A stretch of 64,000 bases of DNA from Geodermatophilus sabuli (GTDB lineage: Bacteria > Actinomycetota > Actinomycetes > Mycobacteriales > Geodermatophilaceae). The stretch lies in NCBI RefSeq assembly GCF_010686765.1, contig NZ_JAAGWF010000018.1, positions 118,711 through 182,710 on the forward strand, read 5' to 3'. A model generated the notes under the pieces. The model ran no database searches. It worked only from the letters and a program-made list of their open reading frames with translations, and had not been told where the DNA came from. Of this stretch, positions 27,963 through 36,012 are shown one piece after another. The translations under genes were made by a program, and so were the position numbers. Position 1 is the first letter of the stretch; every line of letters starts with the position of its first letter.

Positions 27963-29729
27963 TCACGTGCCACTCAGGTGCCGGGCGGCGTTGACCAGGC
28001 CGACGTGGCTGAACGCCTGGGGGGTGTTGCCGAGCTGGCGTCCGGTGGTCGTGTCGTACTCCTCGGCGAGCAGCCCGAGGTCGCTGCGAAGGCCCAGCAG
28101 TCGTTCGAAGAGCCGCCTGGCCTCCGCGGTCCGGCCGATGCCGTGCAGCGCCTCCACCAGCCAGAAGCTGCAGATCAGGAAGGTGCCCTCGTCGCCGGGC
28201 AGGCCGTCGACGCCTCCGTCGGCCTCCACCCGGTAGCGCAGCAGCAACCCGTCCTCGGCGAGCTCCCGCTGGACGGCGTCCACCGTGCCGGCGACCCGGG
28301 GGTCGCCCCAGCCGAGGAACCCGACCCGCGGGATGAGCAGCAGCGCGGCGTCCAGGCCGGAGGAGCCGTAGAACTGGGTGAAGGTCCCGCGGTCGGTGTC
28401 GAACCCCTTGGTGCAGACCTCGTCGTGGATCTCCTGACGCAGACTCCGCCAGCGGTCGACCGGGCCGTCGAGCCCGTGGTCCTCGACCGCGCGCACGGCG
28501 CGGTCAACGCCCGCCCACGCCATGACCTTCGAGTGGACGAAGGGACGGCGCGGGCCGCGGACCTCCCAGAGGCTGTTGTCAGCCTGGTCCCACGCGCCCT
28601 CCAGGTAGTCCATCAGCTCCTTCTGCAGCTGCCAGTGGTCCTCGGTGCTCGCCAGCCCCGCCTCCCGGGACAGGTGCAGCCCGTCGAGGACCTCCCCCCA
28701 CACGTCGAGCTGGAACTGGGCGGCTGCGGCGTTGCCGACCCGAACCGGCGCGGACCCCTCGTAGCCGGGCAGCCACGGCAGCTCGTACTCCGGGATCCGG
28801 CGGGACCCGTCCAGCGCGTACATGATGCGCAGGTCCTTGGCGTCGCCGGCCACCGCCCGCAGCAACCACTCCCGCCAGGCGTGCGCCTCGGCGGTGTACC
28901 CGGTGCCGAGCAGGGACTGCAGCGTGAACGTGGCGTCGCGCAGCCAGCAGAACCGGTAGTCCCAGTTGCGCGAGCCGCCGAGCTGCTCGGGCAGCGACGT
29001 GGTCGCGGCCGCGACGATCCCACCGGTCGGGGCGTAGGTCAGCGCCTTGAGGGTGAGCAGCGACCGGCGGACGGCGTCCCCCCACTCCCCCTCGTACGTG
29101 CAGTGGCTCATCCACTCGGCCCAGAAGGACTCCGTCCCCTCGAGGGCATGGTCCGCGTCGACCGGCACCGGCCGCGGCAGGTGTGAGGCGTGGTGGGTGA
29201 GCACGAAGGGCACCCGCTCCCCTGCGGCCACCTCGAACTCGCCGTGGGTGGCCAGCTCGTGACCCTGGAGGCTGACCGGGGTGCGCAGCCAGACGGCGTC
29301 CGGGCCGGCCACCGCGGCGAGGTCGCCGTCGACCCGGCGCACCCACGGGAGCAGGTGGCCGTAGTCGAAGCGCAGGACCAGCTCCGTGCGCATCGGCACC
29401 CGGCCGGACACGCCTTCGACGATGCGGACGACGTCGGCCGCCTCCCCGCGAGGAGGCATCAGGTCGAGCACCCGGACGGTTCCGGTTGCGGTGTCCCACT
29501 CGGTCTCCAGGATGAGCGAGTCCCCGCGGTACCGGCGTCGCGTGCAGACCCCGCCGGTGGCCGGTGCGAGCAGCCACCGGCCGGCCGACTCGTCCCCCAG
29601 CAGAGCGGCGAAGCAGGCAGCGGAGTCGAAGCGGGGCAGGCACAGCCAGTCGATCGACCCATCTCGCCCCACGAGGGCCGCGGTCTGCAGGTCCCCGATC
29701 AGCCCGTAGTCCTCGATCCGGCCGGGCAT
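27963..29729 (-). CDS. GH15-family glycoside hydrolase (glucoamylase/trehalase type)
   Basis: 588-residue cytoplasmic protein. The N-terminal beta domain starts with the family pattern IEDYGLIGDLQTAALVGRDGSIDWLCLPRFDS (shortened: GDLQTAALVGRDGSIDWLC). The (alpha/alpha)6 barrel contains GGSRNWDYRFCWLRDATFTL. This actinobacterial group includes both glucan 1,4-alpha-glucosidases and mycobacterial-type trehalases, so trehalose is a realistic substrate. There is no signal peptide. ATG at 29729 follows a GGAAGCGAGG purine run. A sugar-dehydrogenase fragment lies directly upstream. Confidence 0.92.
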   Translation of the reverse strand: MPGRIEDYGLIGDLQTAALVGRDGSIDWLCLPRFDSAACFAALLGDESAGRWLLAPATGGVCTRRRYRGDSLILETEWDTATGTVRVLDLMPPRGEAADVVRIVEGVSGRVPMRTELVLRFDYGHLLPWVRRVDGDLAAVAGPDAVWLRTPVSLQGHELATHGEFEVAAGERVPFVLTHHASHLPRPVPVDADHALEGTESFWAEWMSHCTYEGEWGDAVRRSLLTLKALTYAPTGGIVAAATTSLPEQLGGSRNWDYRFCWLRDATFTLQSLLGTGYTAEAHAWREWLLRAVAGDAKDLRIMYALDGSRRIPEYELPWLPGYEGSAPVRVGNAAAAQFQLDVWGEVLDGLHLSREAGLASTEDHWQLQKELMDYLEGAWDQADNSLWEVRGPRRPFVHSKVMAWAGVDRAVRAVEDHGLDGPVDRWRSLRQEIHDEVCTKGFDTDRGTFTQFYGSSGLDAALLLIPRVGFLGWGDPRVAGTVDAVQRELAEDGLLLRYRVEADGGVDGLPGDEGTFLICSFWLVEALHGIGRTAEARRLFERLLGLRSDLGLLAEEYDTTTGRQLGNTPQAFSHVGLVNAARHLSGT

Positions 29730-29765
29730 GGCCGCACCTCGCTTCCTGGCAGTCGTCGTCGGTGG

Positions 29766-29955
29766 TCAGGCGGTCAGTTCGAGGACCACCTCGATGTCGT
29801 CGTCCTCCGGCCGGAACGCTTCGCGGAAGGAGTCCAGCGGGAGCCGGCGGGAGATCAGCTCCTGCAGCCACCGGAGATCGGCGGCGGCGAGCGCCTGCGC
29901 GGCCTGCGCGTAGTGGTCGAGGTCGGTGTTGACCGCTCCGACGACGAGGGCACCG
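29766..29955 (-). pseudogene. C-terminal fragment of a zinc-type glucose dehydrogenase
   Basis: Read on the minus strand, about 60 codons encode ALVVGAVNTDLDHYAQAAQAL and then FREAFRPEDDDIEVVLEL before TGA. This is the end of the Glu_dehyd_C domain of archaeal/actinobacterial glucose 1-dehydrogenases. No catalytic domain, start codon or continuation of homology lies upstream, so the gene has lost more than 80 percent of its length. Confidence 0.65.
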
Positions 29956-30535
29956 GGCAGGGCACTGGGTCCCCCACGTCGACAACGGCCACCGGATCGG
30001 CGACCCCAGGGATGACGGTCAGCGCGCGCAGGTCGTCCTCCATCCGTCGGGCTACCGCCGGCAGCCGGTTGACGTGGTGATCGGCTGCCCCGATGCTCCG
30101 CTACCCGGAGTCAGGCGGCGACACGACGAGGGTGGCTGCGACTCCGTGCTGGGGGCGCCCGATGCCACCTCGTGATGGACAACGGCATGCCGGCGCTGTC
30201 GTGGCTGTCTCTCAGCCCGTGGGGTCTGACGGGGTCGTCTGCGCCGTTCGGTCCGCAGCAGCCGACCGTTCGCCGACGTCAACGCCGTTCCCGCCGAGCC
30301 GTCCGACGTTCCCGGCACGGTCGGCCTGCTCGCCGTCGCGGCGCTGCTCGCCCCGCCCGGTGCCGGCGCTCCGCCCGCCGGGATCTGCTCACCCGAGCTT
30401 CCTCCGCCTCACCCTCGCGATCGTCGACGACCTGATGGCCGTGCGTCGCCATACCGTCGGTCAGCGTGTCACGACCTCGTGACGATTCCGGTCGTCGCGC
30501 GGCGGCGGTCGGGTCGCCGTGCCTGACTGAGGGGC
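29956..30535. other. 580-base gap, probably decayed DNA
   Basis: Several short frames exist on both strands but none has recognisable sequence. A minus-strand stretch near 29990-30075 reads RLPAVARRMEDDLRALTVIPG, which is protein-like but truncated. The promoter and GAGGGG ribosome site of the DUF2254 gene lie at the right end. Confidence 0.4.
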
Positions 30536-31879
30536 ATGGACCGCCTCGGCCGCGGCGGAGCCTACGTCTGGGCCCGGCTGCGCAGCTCCCTGTGGCCTCT
30601 CCCGGTGTTGGCCATCGTGCTGGCCATCGGCCTGGGCATCGGCCTCCCGGCGCTGGACCAGGTGCTGGAACAGCCGGGCGGGGAGCACCCGCTGACCCTG
30701 GTCTTCGGCGGTGGCCCATCCGCTGCCAGGGACGTGCTGACCTCGATCGCTGGCTCCCTCATCTCGGTCACCGGTCTGACGTTCTCGTTCACAGTGGTGG
30801 CCCTGCAACTGAGCAGCAGTCAGCACTCGCCCCGCCTGTTGCAGACCTTCGTCACGGACAGGGTCGTGCAGACCACCCTGGCTCTGCTCGTCGGCACGTT
30901 CGTCTACGCCCTCACGGTGCTGCGGACGGTACGGACCGAGGAGTCGGCCGGACCCACGTTCGTGCCGCGGCTGTCGGTCACCGCGGGGTTCGTCCTCACC
31001 CTCATGAGCGTCGTCGGCCTGGTGCTGTTCCTGGGCCACCTGGCCCGCTCCCTGCGCGTGGAGACCATGCTCCGCGATGTCTCCGACGAGGCTCGTGCCA
31101 CCTTCGGCCGGGCTCTGCCGGCCGACGGGGACGACTCGGGTGCTCGCGGGATCAGCGTCTCCTCCGAGCCCTCCACTGCGGTGTGCGCGCGGAGGAGCGG
31201 CTTCGTGACGGACGTGGACGGCGACCGGATCGCCGCTGCTGCCGCGACCGCTGGTGCCACCGTCGTCCTGGAACCGCGGATCGGCGACTCCGTCGTCGCC
31301 GGCACTCCGGTCGCCCACGTCTGGCCGTGCCCGCCCGGTGCGGTGGTCGACCTCGACGCCGTGCAACAGTCCCTCGACCGTGACGTGCAACTGGAGTACG
31401 AGCGCACGCCGCACCGGGATGTCGCCTACAGCCTCCGCAAGGTCGTCGACATCGCCGTCCGTGCGCTCTCCCCCGGGACGAACGACCCGACGACGGCGGT
31501 GCACGCGCTGTCCCACGTCTCCGCCCTGCTCGGTGAGCTCGCGACGCATCCCCTGCGGCCCGTCCCCTTCCGTGACGAGGACGGCGTCGTGCGTCTGGTC
31601 CTTCCGCAGTGGGACGTCCATTCCCTCGTCCGGCTGGGGTTGGAGGAGCCGCTTCACTTCGGCGAGGGCCAGCCGGCTGTGCTCCGCCGCCTCGCCCGCC
31701 TCCTCCGGGAACTGGCATGGCGAGCGCCCGGAGGATCGCTCGACGAGGTGATCCGCCGGTACATGGAGCGGGTCGTCTGCCTCGCGGAGGAGTCCACCGA
31801 CGTGGACGCAGCCGAGACAGGTGCATGGCGACAGCAGCTGACAGACGCACTGGCCGGACGGTGGCCGCCGCCGACCTGA
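30536..31879 (+). CDS. DUF2254 predicted membrane protein
   Basis: 447 residues. Four hydrophobic segments lie in the first third (about 20-40, 75-95, 115-135, 150-170), with the family segment SLISVTGLTFSFTVVALQLSSSQ followed by SPRLL. A long cytoplasmic region follows, with RHDVAYSLRKVVDIAVRALSPGTNDPTTA-type sequence (here DIAVRALSPGTNDPTTA) that marks DUF2254. Function is unknown for the family. ATG at 30536 follows GAGGGG. It has no operon partner. Confidence 0.85.
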   Translation: MDRLGRGGAYVWARLRSSLWPLPVLAIVLAIGLGIGLPALDQVLEQPGGEHPLTLVFGGGPSAARDVLTSIAGSLISVTGLTFSFTVVALQLSSSQHSPRLLQTFVTDRVVQTTLALLVGTFVYALTVLRTVRTEESAGPTFVPRLSVTAGFVLTLMSVVGLVLFLGHLARSLRVETMLRDVSDEARATFGRALPADGDDSGARGISVSSEPSTAVCARRSGFVTDVDGDRIAAAAATAGATVVLEPRIGDSVVAGTPVAHVWPCPPGAVVDLDAVQQSLDRDVQLEYERTPHRDVAYSLRKVVDIAVRALSPGTNDPTTAVHALSHVSALLGELATHPLRPVPFRDEDGVVRLVLPQWDVHSLVRLGLEEPLHFGEGQPAVLRRLARLLRELAWRAPGGSLDEVIRRYMERVVCLAEESTDVDAAETGAWRQQLTDALAGRWPPPT

Positions 31880-32064
31880 CGGATCGCCCCCGTGCGCACC
31901 CGCTCGACGGATGGGAGAGGTCTCATCTCGGTCCCGTGTCCAGAAGCCGGAGGGGCCAGCTCCAGCGCCGTCACGGCCAGCGCGGACAGGCCCGACCATG
32001 ACTGACCTCCGCGCACAGCCCCCGCCGCCTCTCCCGCAGGGGGCTGTGGTGCGTTGCACCGCGC

Positions 32065-32124
32065 TCAAGCCTCGGCGAGGCGGTAGCCCATGCCGTGGAG
32101 GGTCTCGATGCGGTCGGCGCCAGG
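32065..32124 (-). pseudogene. C-terminal remnant of an OmpR-type response regulator
   Basis: The minus strand reads DRIETLHGMGYRLAEA followed by TGA. This matches the last strand-turn-strand of the winged-helix domain of OmpR/PhoB regulators, where xxTVxGxGYRL is almost invariant. Nothing upstream continues the domain. The rest of the gap 31880-32207 holds no supported gene. Confidence 0.6.
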
Positions 32125-32207
32125 ACACGGTGATCTCCGGCGCCCACGGGCCGTCGCATGGACGGGCACGAGGGGTTCGGTGGGGTGACGGACCGGACGC
32201 CGACTTC

Positions 32208-34514
32208 TCAGCTCCCGGTCTTCTGGCGATACATGGCGGCGTCGGCGCGTGCGATCAGATCGGTCGGCTCGTCGGCGTCACGAGGAAAGAGTGCGGCGCC
32301 GGAGCTGGCACTGAGGTGGATCGTGGCGTCGGCCAGCTGGAGTGGGTGGTCGAGGGCGGCGTGGAGGTGCTCCTGGACCCGACGGACGGTCTCCTCGGCG
32401 GTGGGGGATCCACCGAGCACTGTCGCCGTCGCTTCTGCCGGAGGCAGTCCGGCGAGCACGACGAGGAACTCGTCGCCGCCGAGCCGTCCGAGGAGGTCAC
32501 CGGCGCGAACCGCCGATCGGAGGCGGCGGGCGGCCCAGGTGAGGGCCGAGTCGCCTGCGGCATGGCCGAGGCGGTCGTTGATGGCTTTGAACCCGTTCAG
32601 GTCCAGCATGAGGGCGGCGACGCTCGTGCCGCTCCGACGGGCCCGCCTCAGCTCCAGCTGGAGGTGCTCGAGGATGTGCGCCCGGTTGGGCAGGGCGGTG
32701 AGCTGGTCGTGGTGCGCGAGGTAGGTGGTGCGTCGCTCGCGGTCGATCCGCGCCGTGACGTCGAGCTGGTTGCCGATGTAGTGAGTGACTTCGCCGGAAG
32801 CATTCATGACCGGGCTGATGTGCAACTCGTTCCAGAAGGCCGAGCCGTCGCGCCGGTAGTTGAGCAGGACGGTGTGGACGTCGTTGCCGGCGAGGATCCG
32901 GCGGCGGATCGGCTGGACCTGGCTGGGGTCGGTGGCCGGGCCCTGGAGGAAGCGGCAGTTCCGGCCGAGGACCTCGGCTTCGTCGTAGCCGGTCATGCGC
33001 AGGAACGCCGCGTTGGCGTAGACCAACGGGAGGTCGGGCCCCGACGCATCCGCGATGACGATGCCGTTGCTCGCGGTCGCGATGGCCCGCCACAGCAGCT
33101 CAGGCAGGTCACCTGCCGTCAACCGCGGGGCATCCGGGGTCGCCCTGATCGCTGCTGGCGTCGGCTTCGCAGCCGGGCCGTCGGGCTTCGGGCGCACCCT
33201 GTCGAGCAACAGGCCCGCGGCGTGCAGCACCCGTTGCCGGTCGTAGGTCAGCACGTAGTCCAGCCGGCGACCCCCGTGCCCCACCGGGCCCGCCGCCGAT
33301 GACGGGGAGGGGCCCTCGTCGGCTGGAACGTCGCGAGCAGCCAGCGCGGCGGCGAAGTGTGGGCTGACGATGGCGACCACCCACTGCGCGGCAAGCGGGT
33401 CGTCGGCCGCCAGGGCCGTGCCGTGGACCCCGGGCGCGGGTTCATCGGGCATTCCCGCCCCGGTGACCGCCGTCAGTGCCGAGACCCCCGCCAGCGTCTC
33501 GTACCGGCGGCGGGTCGCCGGCGTCATCGCATCCGCGTGCTGGAAGTTCGCCAGCACGACCGTCTGCTCGTCCAGCAGCAGCGCCTGGCGTTCCAGCTGT
33601 CGGGTCATCGAGGCGACCAGCGCCAGGGTGCCGCGCTGACCGGTGACGGTTGCGCTGATCAGGTCGTACGGAGTGTGCGCCGCTGCCGCGGAGCCGGGGA
33701 CGATGGCCGGAGGCGGTGGCGGGATGGCCAGCGCGGACATGCCGGTGACCACCAGCCGACCGGGACGTCCGAACATCCAGCCCTGCCCCAGTCGAGCGCC
33801 CATGGCCAGTGCGCGCTCGAGCTGCTGCTCGTTCTCGATGCCCTCGGCGAGCAGGACCGCGCCGGACCGCTCGGCCTCCGCGCGGACCGCGTTGACCACG
33901 GCGGCTGCCCGCAGGGTGGTGTGCCCGCGGACCAGGGCGAGATCGAGCTTGATGACGTCGGGTCGGAGGAAGGACATCAGCGCCAGTCCCTTGGGGTCCG
34001 CGCCGACGTCGTCCAGGGCGACGCCCCAGCCGAGGTCGCGGACCCCGCGGATGCCGCGCACGAGTTCGGCGGGTCGCTCCAGCAAGTCGCGCTCGGTGAC
34101 CTCCAGCACGACGCGCACGTTCTCTGCCGTGAGCTCCGCCAGCTCGGCCAGCCGCCCAGGGGTCAGTGCCGACAGGGTGGCGGGCTCGATGTTGACGAAC
34201 ACGGTGACAGCCTCGGAGCTGTGCCCAGCACCCCGCAGTGCGGCCCGGAGACACGCCTCGTCGAGTTGGACGACGCTCCCGGACTCCCTCGCGGCGGCGA
34301 AGAGGTCTCTGGCCGACTCCCGCGGCCCTGGCTCGCCCCGGGACAGTGCCTCGACGGCCACCAGCGCCCCGTCCCGGAGGTCGACGATGGGTTGGTACAC
34401 CGAGTGCACCGCCCACCCTGGAGCATCGGGCGGCGTCACCTCCAGCAGCCTCCCACGGCCTCCGATGCTGCGCTCGTGCCGCCCCGCAGGCTCAGCCGGC
34501 CGTCGAGGGTGCAC
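32208..34514 (-). CDS. EAL-DICT-LOV-GGDEF blue-light c-di-GMP protein
   Basis: 768 residues. An EAL phosphodiesterase domain (35-255) has EAL at 55-57, ERD near 141, DDVG at 168 in place of DDFG, IKLD and AEGIEN. A DICT sensory domain covers about 278-440. A LOV domain (470-590) has the photoactive motif GRNCRFLQG with Cys520 and the later flavin contacts NYRRDGSAFWNELHISP and Q583. A GGDEF cyclase domain (590-765) has an intact GGDEF at 679-683 and an I-site R-x-x-D five residues before it. It is predicted to make or break c-di-GMP in response to blue light and possibly a DICT ligand. It is soluble, with no membrane segment. The start is uncertain, as no strong ribosome site is seen. Confidence 0.9.
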   Translation of the reverse strand: MHPRRPAEPAGRHERSIGGRGRLLEVTPPDAPGWAVHSVYQPIVDLRDGALVAVEALSRGEPGPRESARDLFAAARESGSVVQLDEACLRAALRGAGHSSEAVTVFVNIEPATLSALTPGRLAELAELTAENVRVVLEVTERDLLERPAELVRGIRGVRDLGWGVALDDVGADPKGLALMSFLRPDVIKLDLALVRGHTTLRAAAVVNAVRAEAERSGAVLLAEGIENEQQLERALAMGARLGQGWMFGRPGRLVVTGMSALAIPPPPPAIVPGSAAAAHTPYDLISATVTGQRGTLALVASMTRQLERQALLLDEQTVVLANFQHADAMTPATRRRYETLAGVSALTAVTGAGMPDEPAPGVHGTALAADDPLAAQWVVAIVSPHFAAALAARDVPADEGPSPSSAAGPVGHGGRRLDYVLTYDRQRVLHAAGLLLDRVRPKPDGPAAKPTPAAIRATPDAPRLTAGDLPELLWRAIATASNGIVIADASGPDLPLVYANAAFLRMTGYDEAEVLGRNCRFLQGPATDPSQVQPIRRRILAGNDVHTVLLNYRRDGSAFWNELHISPVMNASGEVTHYIGNQLDVTARIDRERRTTYLAHHDQLTALPNRAHILEHLQLELRRARRSGTSVAALMLDLNGFKAINDRLGHAAGDSALTWAARRLRSAVRAGDLLGRLGGDEFLVVLAGLPPAEATATVLGGSPTAEETVRRVQEHLHAALDHPLQLADATIHLSASSGAALFPRDADEPTDLIARADAAMYRQKTGS

Positions 34515-34931
34515 GTCCGGACCCGCTCAGCGTGGTCGCGGTCCCGGTCAGCACCCGCGAGGCGCAGCCGTGCCACCGTCTCGCAGCGATGCCTGGAGTT
34601 CGTCGGGCTCGGTGACGACAGCCGAGCAACGGACGACCCGTGCCCCCCTCGAGGCGTACGTGCGCCGCGACCAGGGGTGGGCCGCGGGGTGCGGCTCATC
34701 GAGCGGAGCGCACGACGCGACCCTGGTGGACGTGCTCGCCGACCCTGCCGAGCGTCGTCGTCAACGGGCACATCGGTGTGGCGCAGCCTTCGGCGGCGGC
34801 GGGCCTCAGCTCCCAGAGTCCGTCCGGTGTCCGGACGTCCGGGACCAGCTGACACGGCGACCCGCATCAGGGGTTCTCCATGGCCAGCCCGAGAACTCAT
34901 ACCCGACACCGAACGCTGACCTGCGGTTGTG
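34515..34931. other. Gap between the light-sensor gene and tRNA-Asn
   Basis: 417 bases without a recognised gene. Small frames (for example 34640-34852) lack ribosome sites and homology. The stretch touches the 3' end of the tRNA gene, a common integration point, but I saw no second copy of the tRNA 3' sequence and no integrase remnant. Confidence 0.4.
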
Positions 34932-35004
34932 CTCCCCCGATTGGACTCGAACCAATAACCCTGCGATTAACAGTCGCATGCTCTGCCAATTGAGCTACGG
35001 GGGA
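34932..35004 (-). tRNA. tRNA-Asn (anticodon GUU)
   Basis: 73 bases fold as a cloverleaf on the minus strand. The acceptor stem is TCCCCCG with CGGGGGA and discriminator G. The D-arm GCTC-AATTGGCA-GAGC, anticodon loop CTGTTAA and T-arm with GGTTCGAGTCC are all present. CCA is not encoded. Confidence 0.97.
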
Positions 35005-35143
35005 CCGGCGGGACGGACCCGCGCGCCTCGACGAGGGTACCCCACGGCTCCCGGCGTCCCGCGGAGGCTCCTCCACGTCGCGCGGCCCGGTCCACCCGGT
35101 TACCGTGATCATCCCTTTCCCTCGCAACAGCTGGAGGTCCCCC

Positions 35144-35431
35144 GTGGCGAAGCTGTCCTTCCTCGCCGGCTTCGGTGCCGGGTACGTGCTCGGTGCCAAG
35201 GCCGGGCAGGAGCGTTACGAGCAGATCAAGAAGGCGTGGGAGAACGCCAAGGACAACCCGCAGTTCCAGGGCGTGGCCGGTATGGCCCAGGCCCGGGCGG
35301 ACGGCGTCGTGAACTCCGTGAAGGCGCGCATGGGCATCGACACGTCGTCGTCGGGCGGCGGCTCGAGCTCGGCGGGCAGCGTCTCGGTCAAGCCCGCCAG
35401 CGGCGGCGCCCCGCCGCCCATGGCCGGGTAG
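35144..35431 (+). CDS. Small YtxH-like protein
   Basis: 95 residues. A glycine-rich hydrophobic N-terminus (KLSFLAGFGAGYVLGAKAG) is followed by a charged helix, RYEQIKKAWENAKDN, and a disordered Ser/Gly/Pro tail. This architecture is common in actinobacterial YtxH-type proteins, which are single-helix membrane-anchored proteins of unknown role. GTG at 35144 is preferred over ATG 35105 because GGAGG stands seven bases upstream. Confidence 0.8.
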   Translation: MAKLSFLAGFGAGYVLGAKAGQERYEQIKKAWENAKDNPQFQGVAGMAQARADGVVNSVKARMGIDTSSSGGGSSSAGSVSVKPASGGAPPPMAG

Positions 35432-35439
35432 GACCCGGG

Positions 35440-36012
35440 TCAGTCCGGCCGGTCGCCCGCGACCGCCTCCGCCAGCTTCTGGCGCGCGGCCTCGCGGGCG
35501 GCCGGGTCGGTGCGGTCGGCATCGTCGTCGAAGACGACGGTCCACTCGCGCGCGGCCTGGCCGGGCACCCGCCGGGCGACGAGCAGGACCCCACCGCTCC
35601 CGGGCAGCGGCGACCGCCGGCTGGCCACCACCGTCTGGTCGACCCGTCGGCGGACGACGGCCGGCAGGTCACCGGAGTCGGCGAGCACGTGCCGCTCGAC
35701 CGGCAGCCGTGCCTGGACGCCGGGCTCGACCTCGGTGAGCCGGATGACCTCGAACCGGCCGCCCCCGTCACCGGTCGCGGTCCAGCGGGCCGAGGCCACC
35801 TCGTGCCACGGCAGGACGCCGCCGTCCGACGCGTCGGGCTCCGCCGGCACCTGCCGCAGCCCGCGCGAGGTGGCGACCAGCCAGCCCCCGTCGCGCACCA
35901 GCTCCCCCCATGCGAGGACCCGCTCATCGGCGTCGGGCGACGCGGCGACCACGGCGTGGACCCGCTCCGGCGGCCGGGCGAACCGCCGGCGGACGCGCTC
36001 GACCAGGGTCAC
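35440..36012 (-). CDS. Hypothetical protein downstream of dnaG
   Basis: 190 residues, no recognised domain. It begins TLVERVRRRFARPPERVHAVVAASPDADERVLAW and contains two beta-rich halves suggestive of a PH-like fold (GGWLVATSRGLRQVP, LPWHEVASARW). GTG at 36012 overlaps the dnaG stop (GTGA), so it is coupled to dnaG. Proteins of this kind commonly follow dnaG in actinobacteria and have no assigned function. Confidence 0.75.
   Translation of the reverse strand: MTLVERVRRRFARPPERVHAVVAASPDADERVLAWGELVRDGGWLVATSRGLRQVPAEPDASDGGVLPWHEVASARWTATGDGGGRFEVIRLTEVEPGVQARLPVERHVLADSGDLPAVVRRRVDQTVVASRRSPLPGSGGVLLVARRVPGQAAREWTVVFDDDADRTDPAAREAARQKLAEAVAGDRPD

Noticed and set aside
30093..30482. 129-codon plus-strand frame before the DUF2254 gene
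   Set aside because: No ribosome site, no recognisable sequence and Pro/Arg/Ser-rich shadow composition.
34515..35004. attL/attR duplication of the tRNA-Asn 3' end
   Set aside because: I looked for a second copy of the T-arm/acceptor sequence in the accessory region and saw none; no integrase gene was found either.
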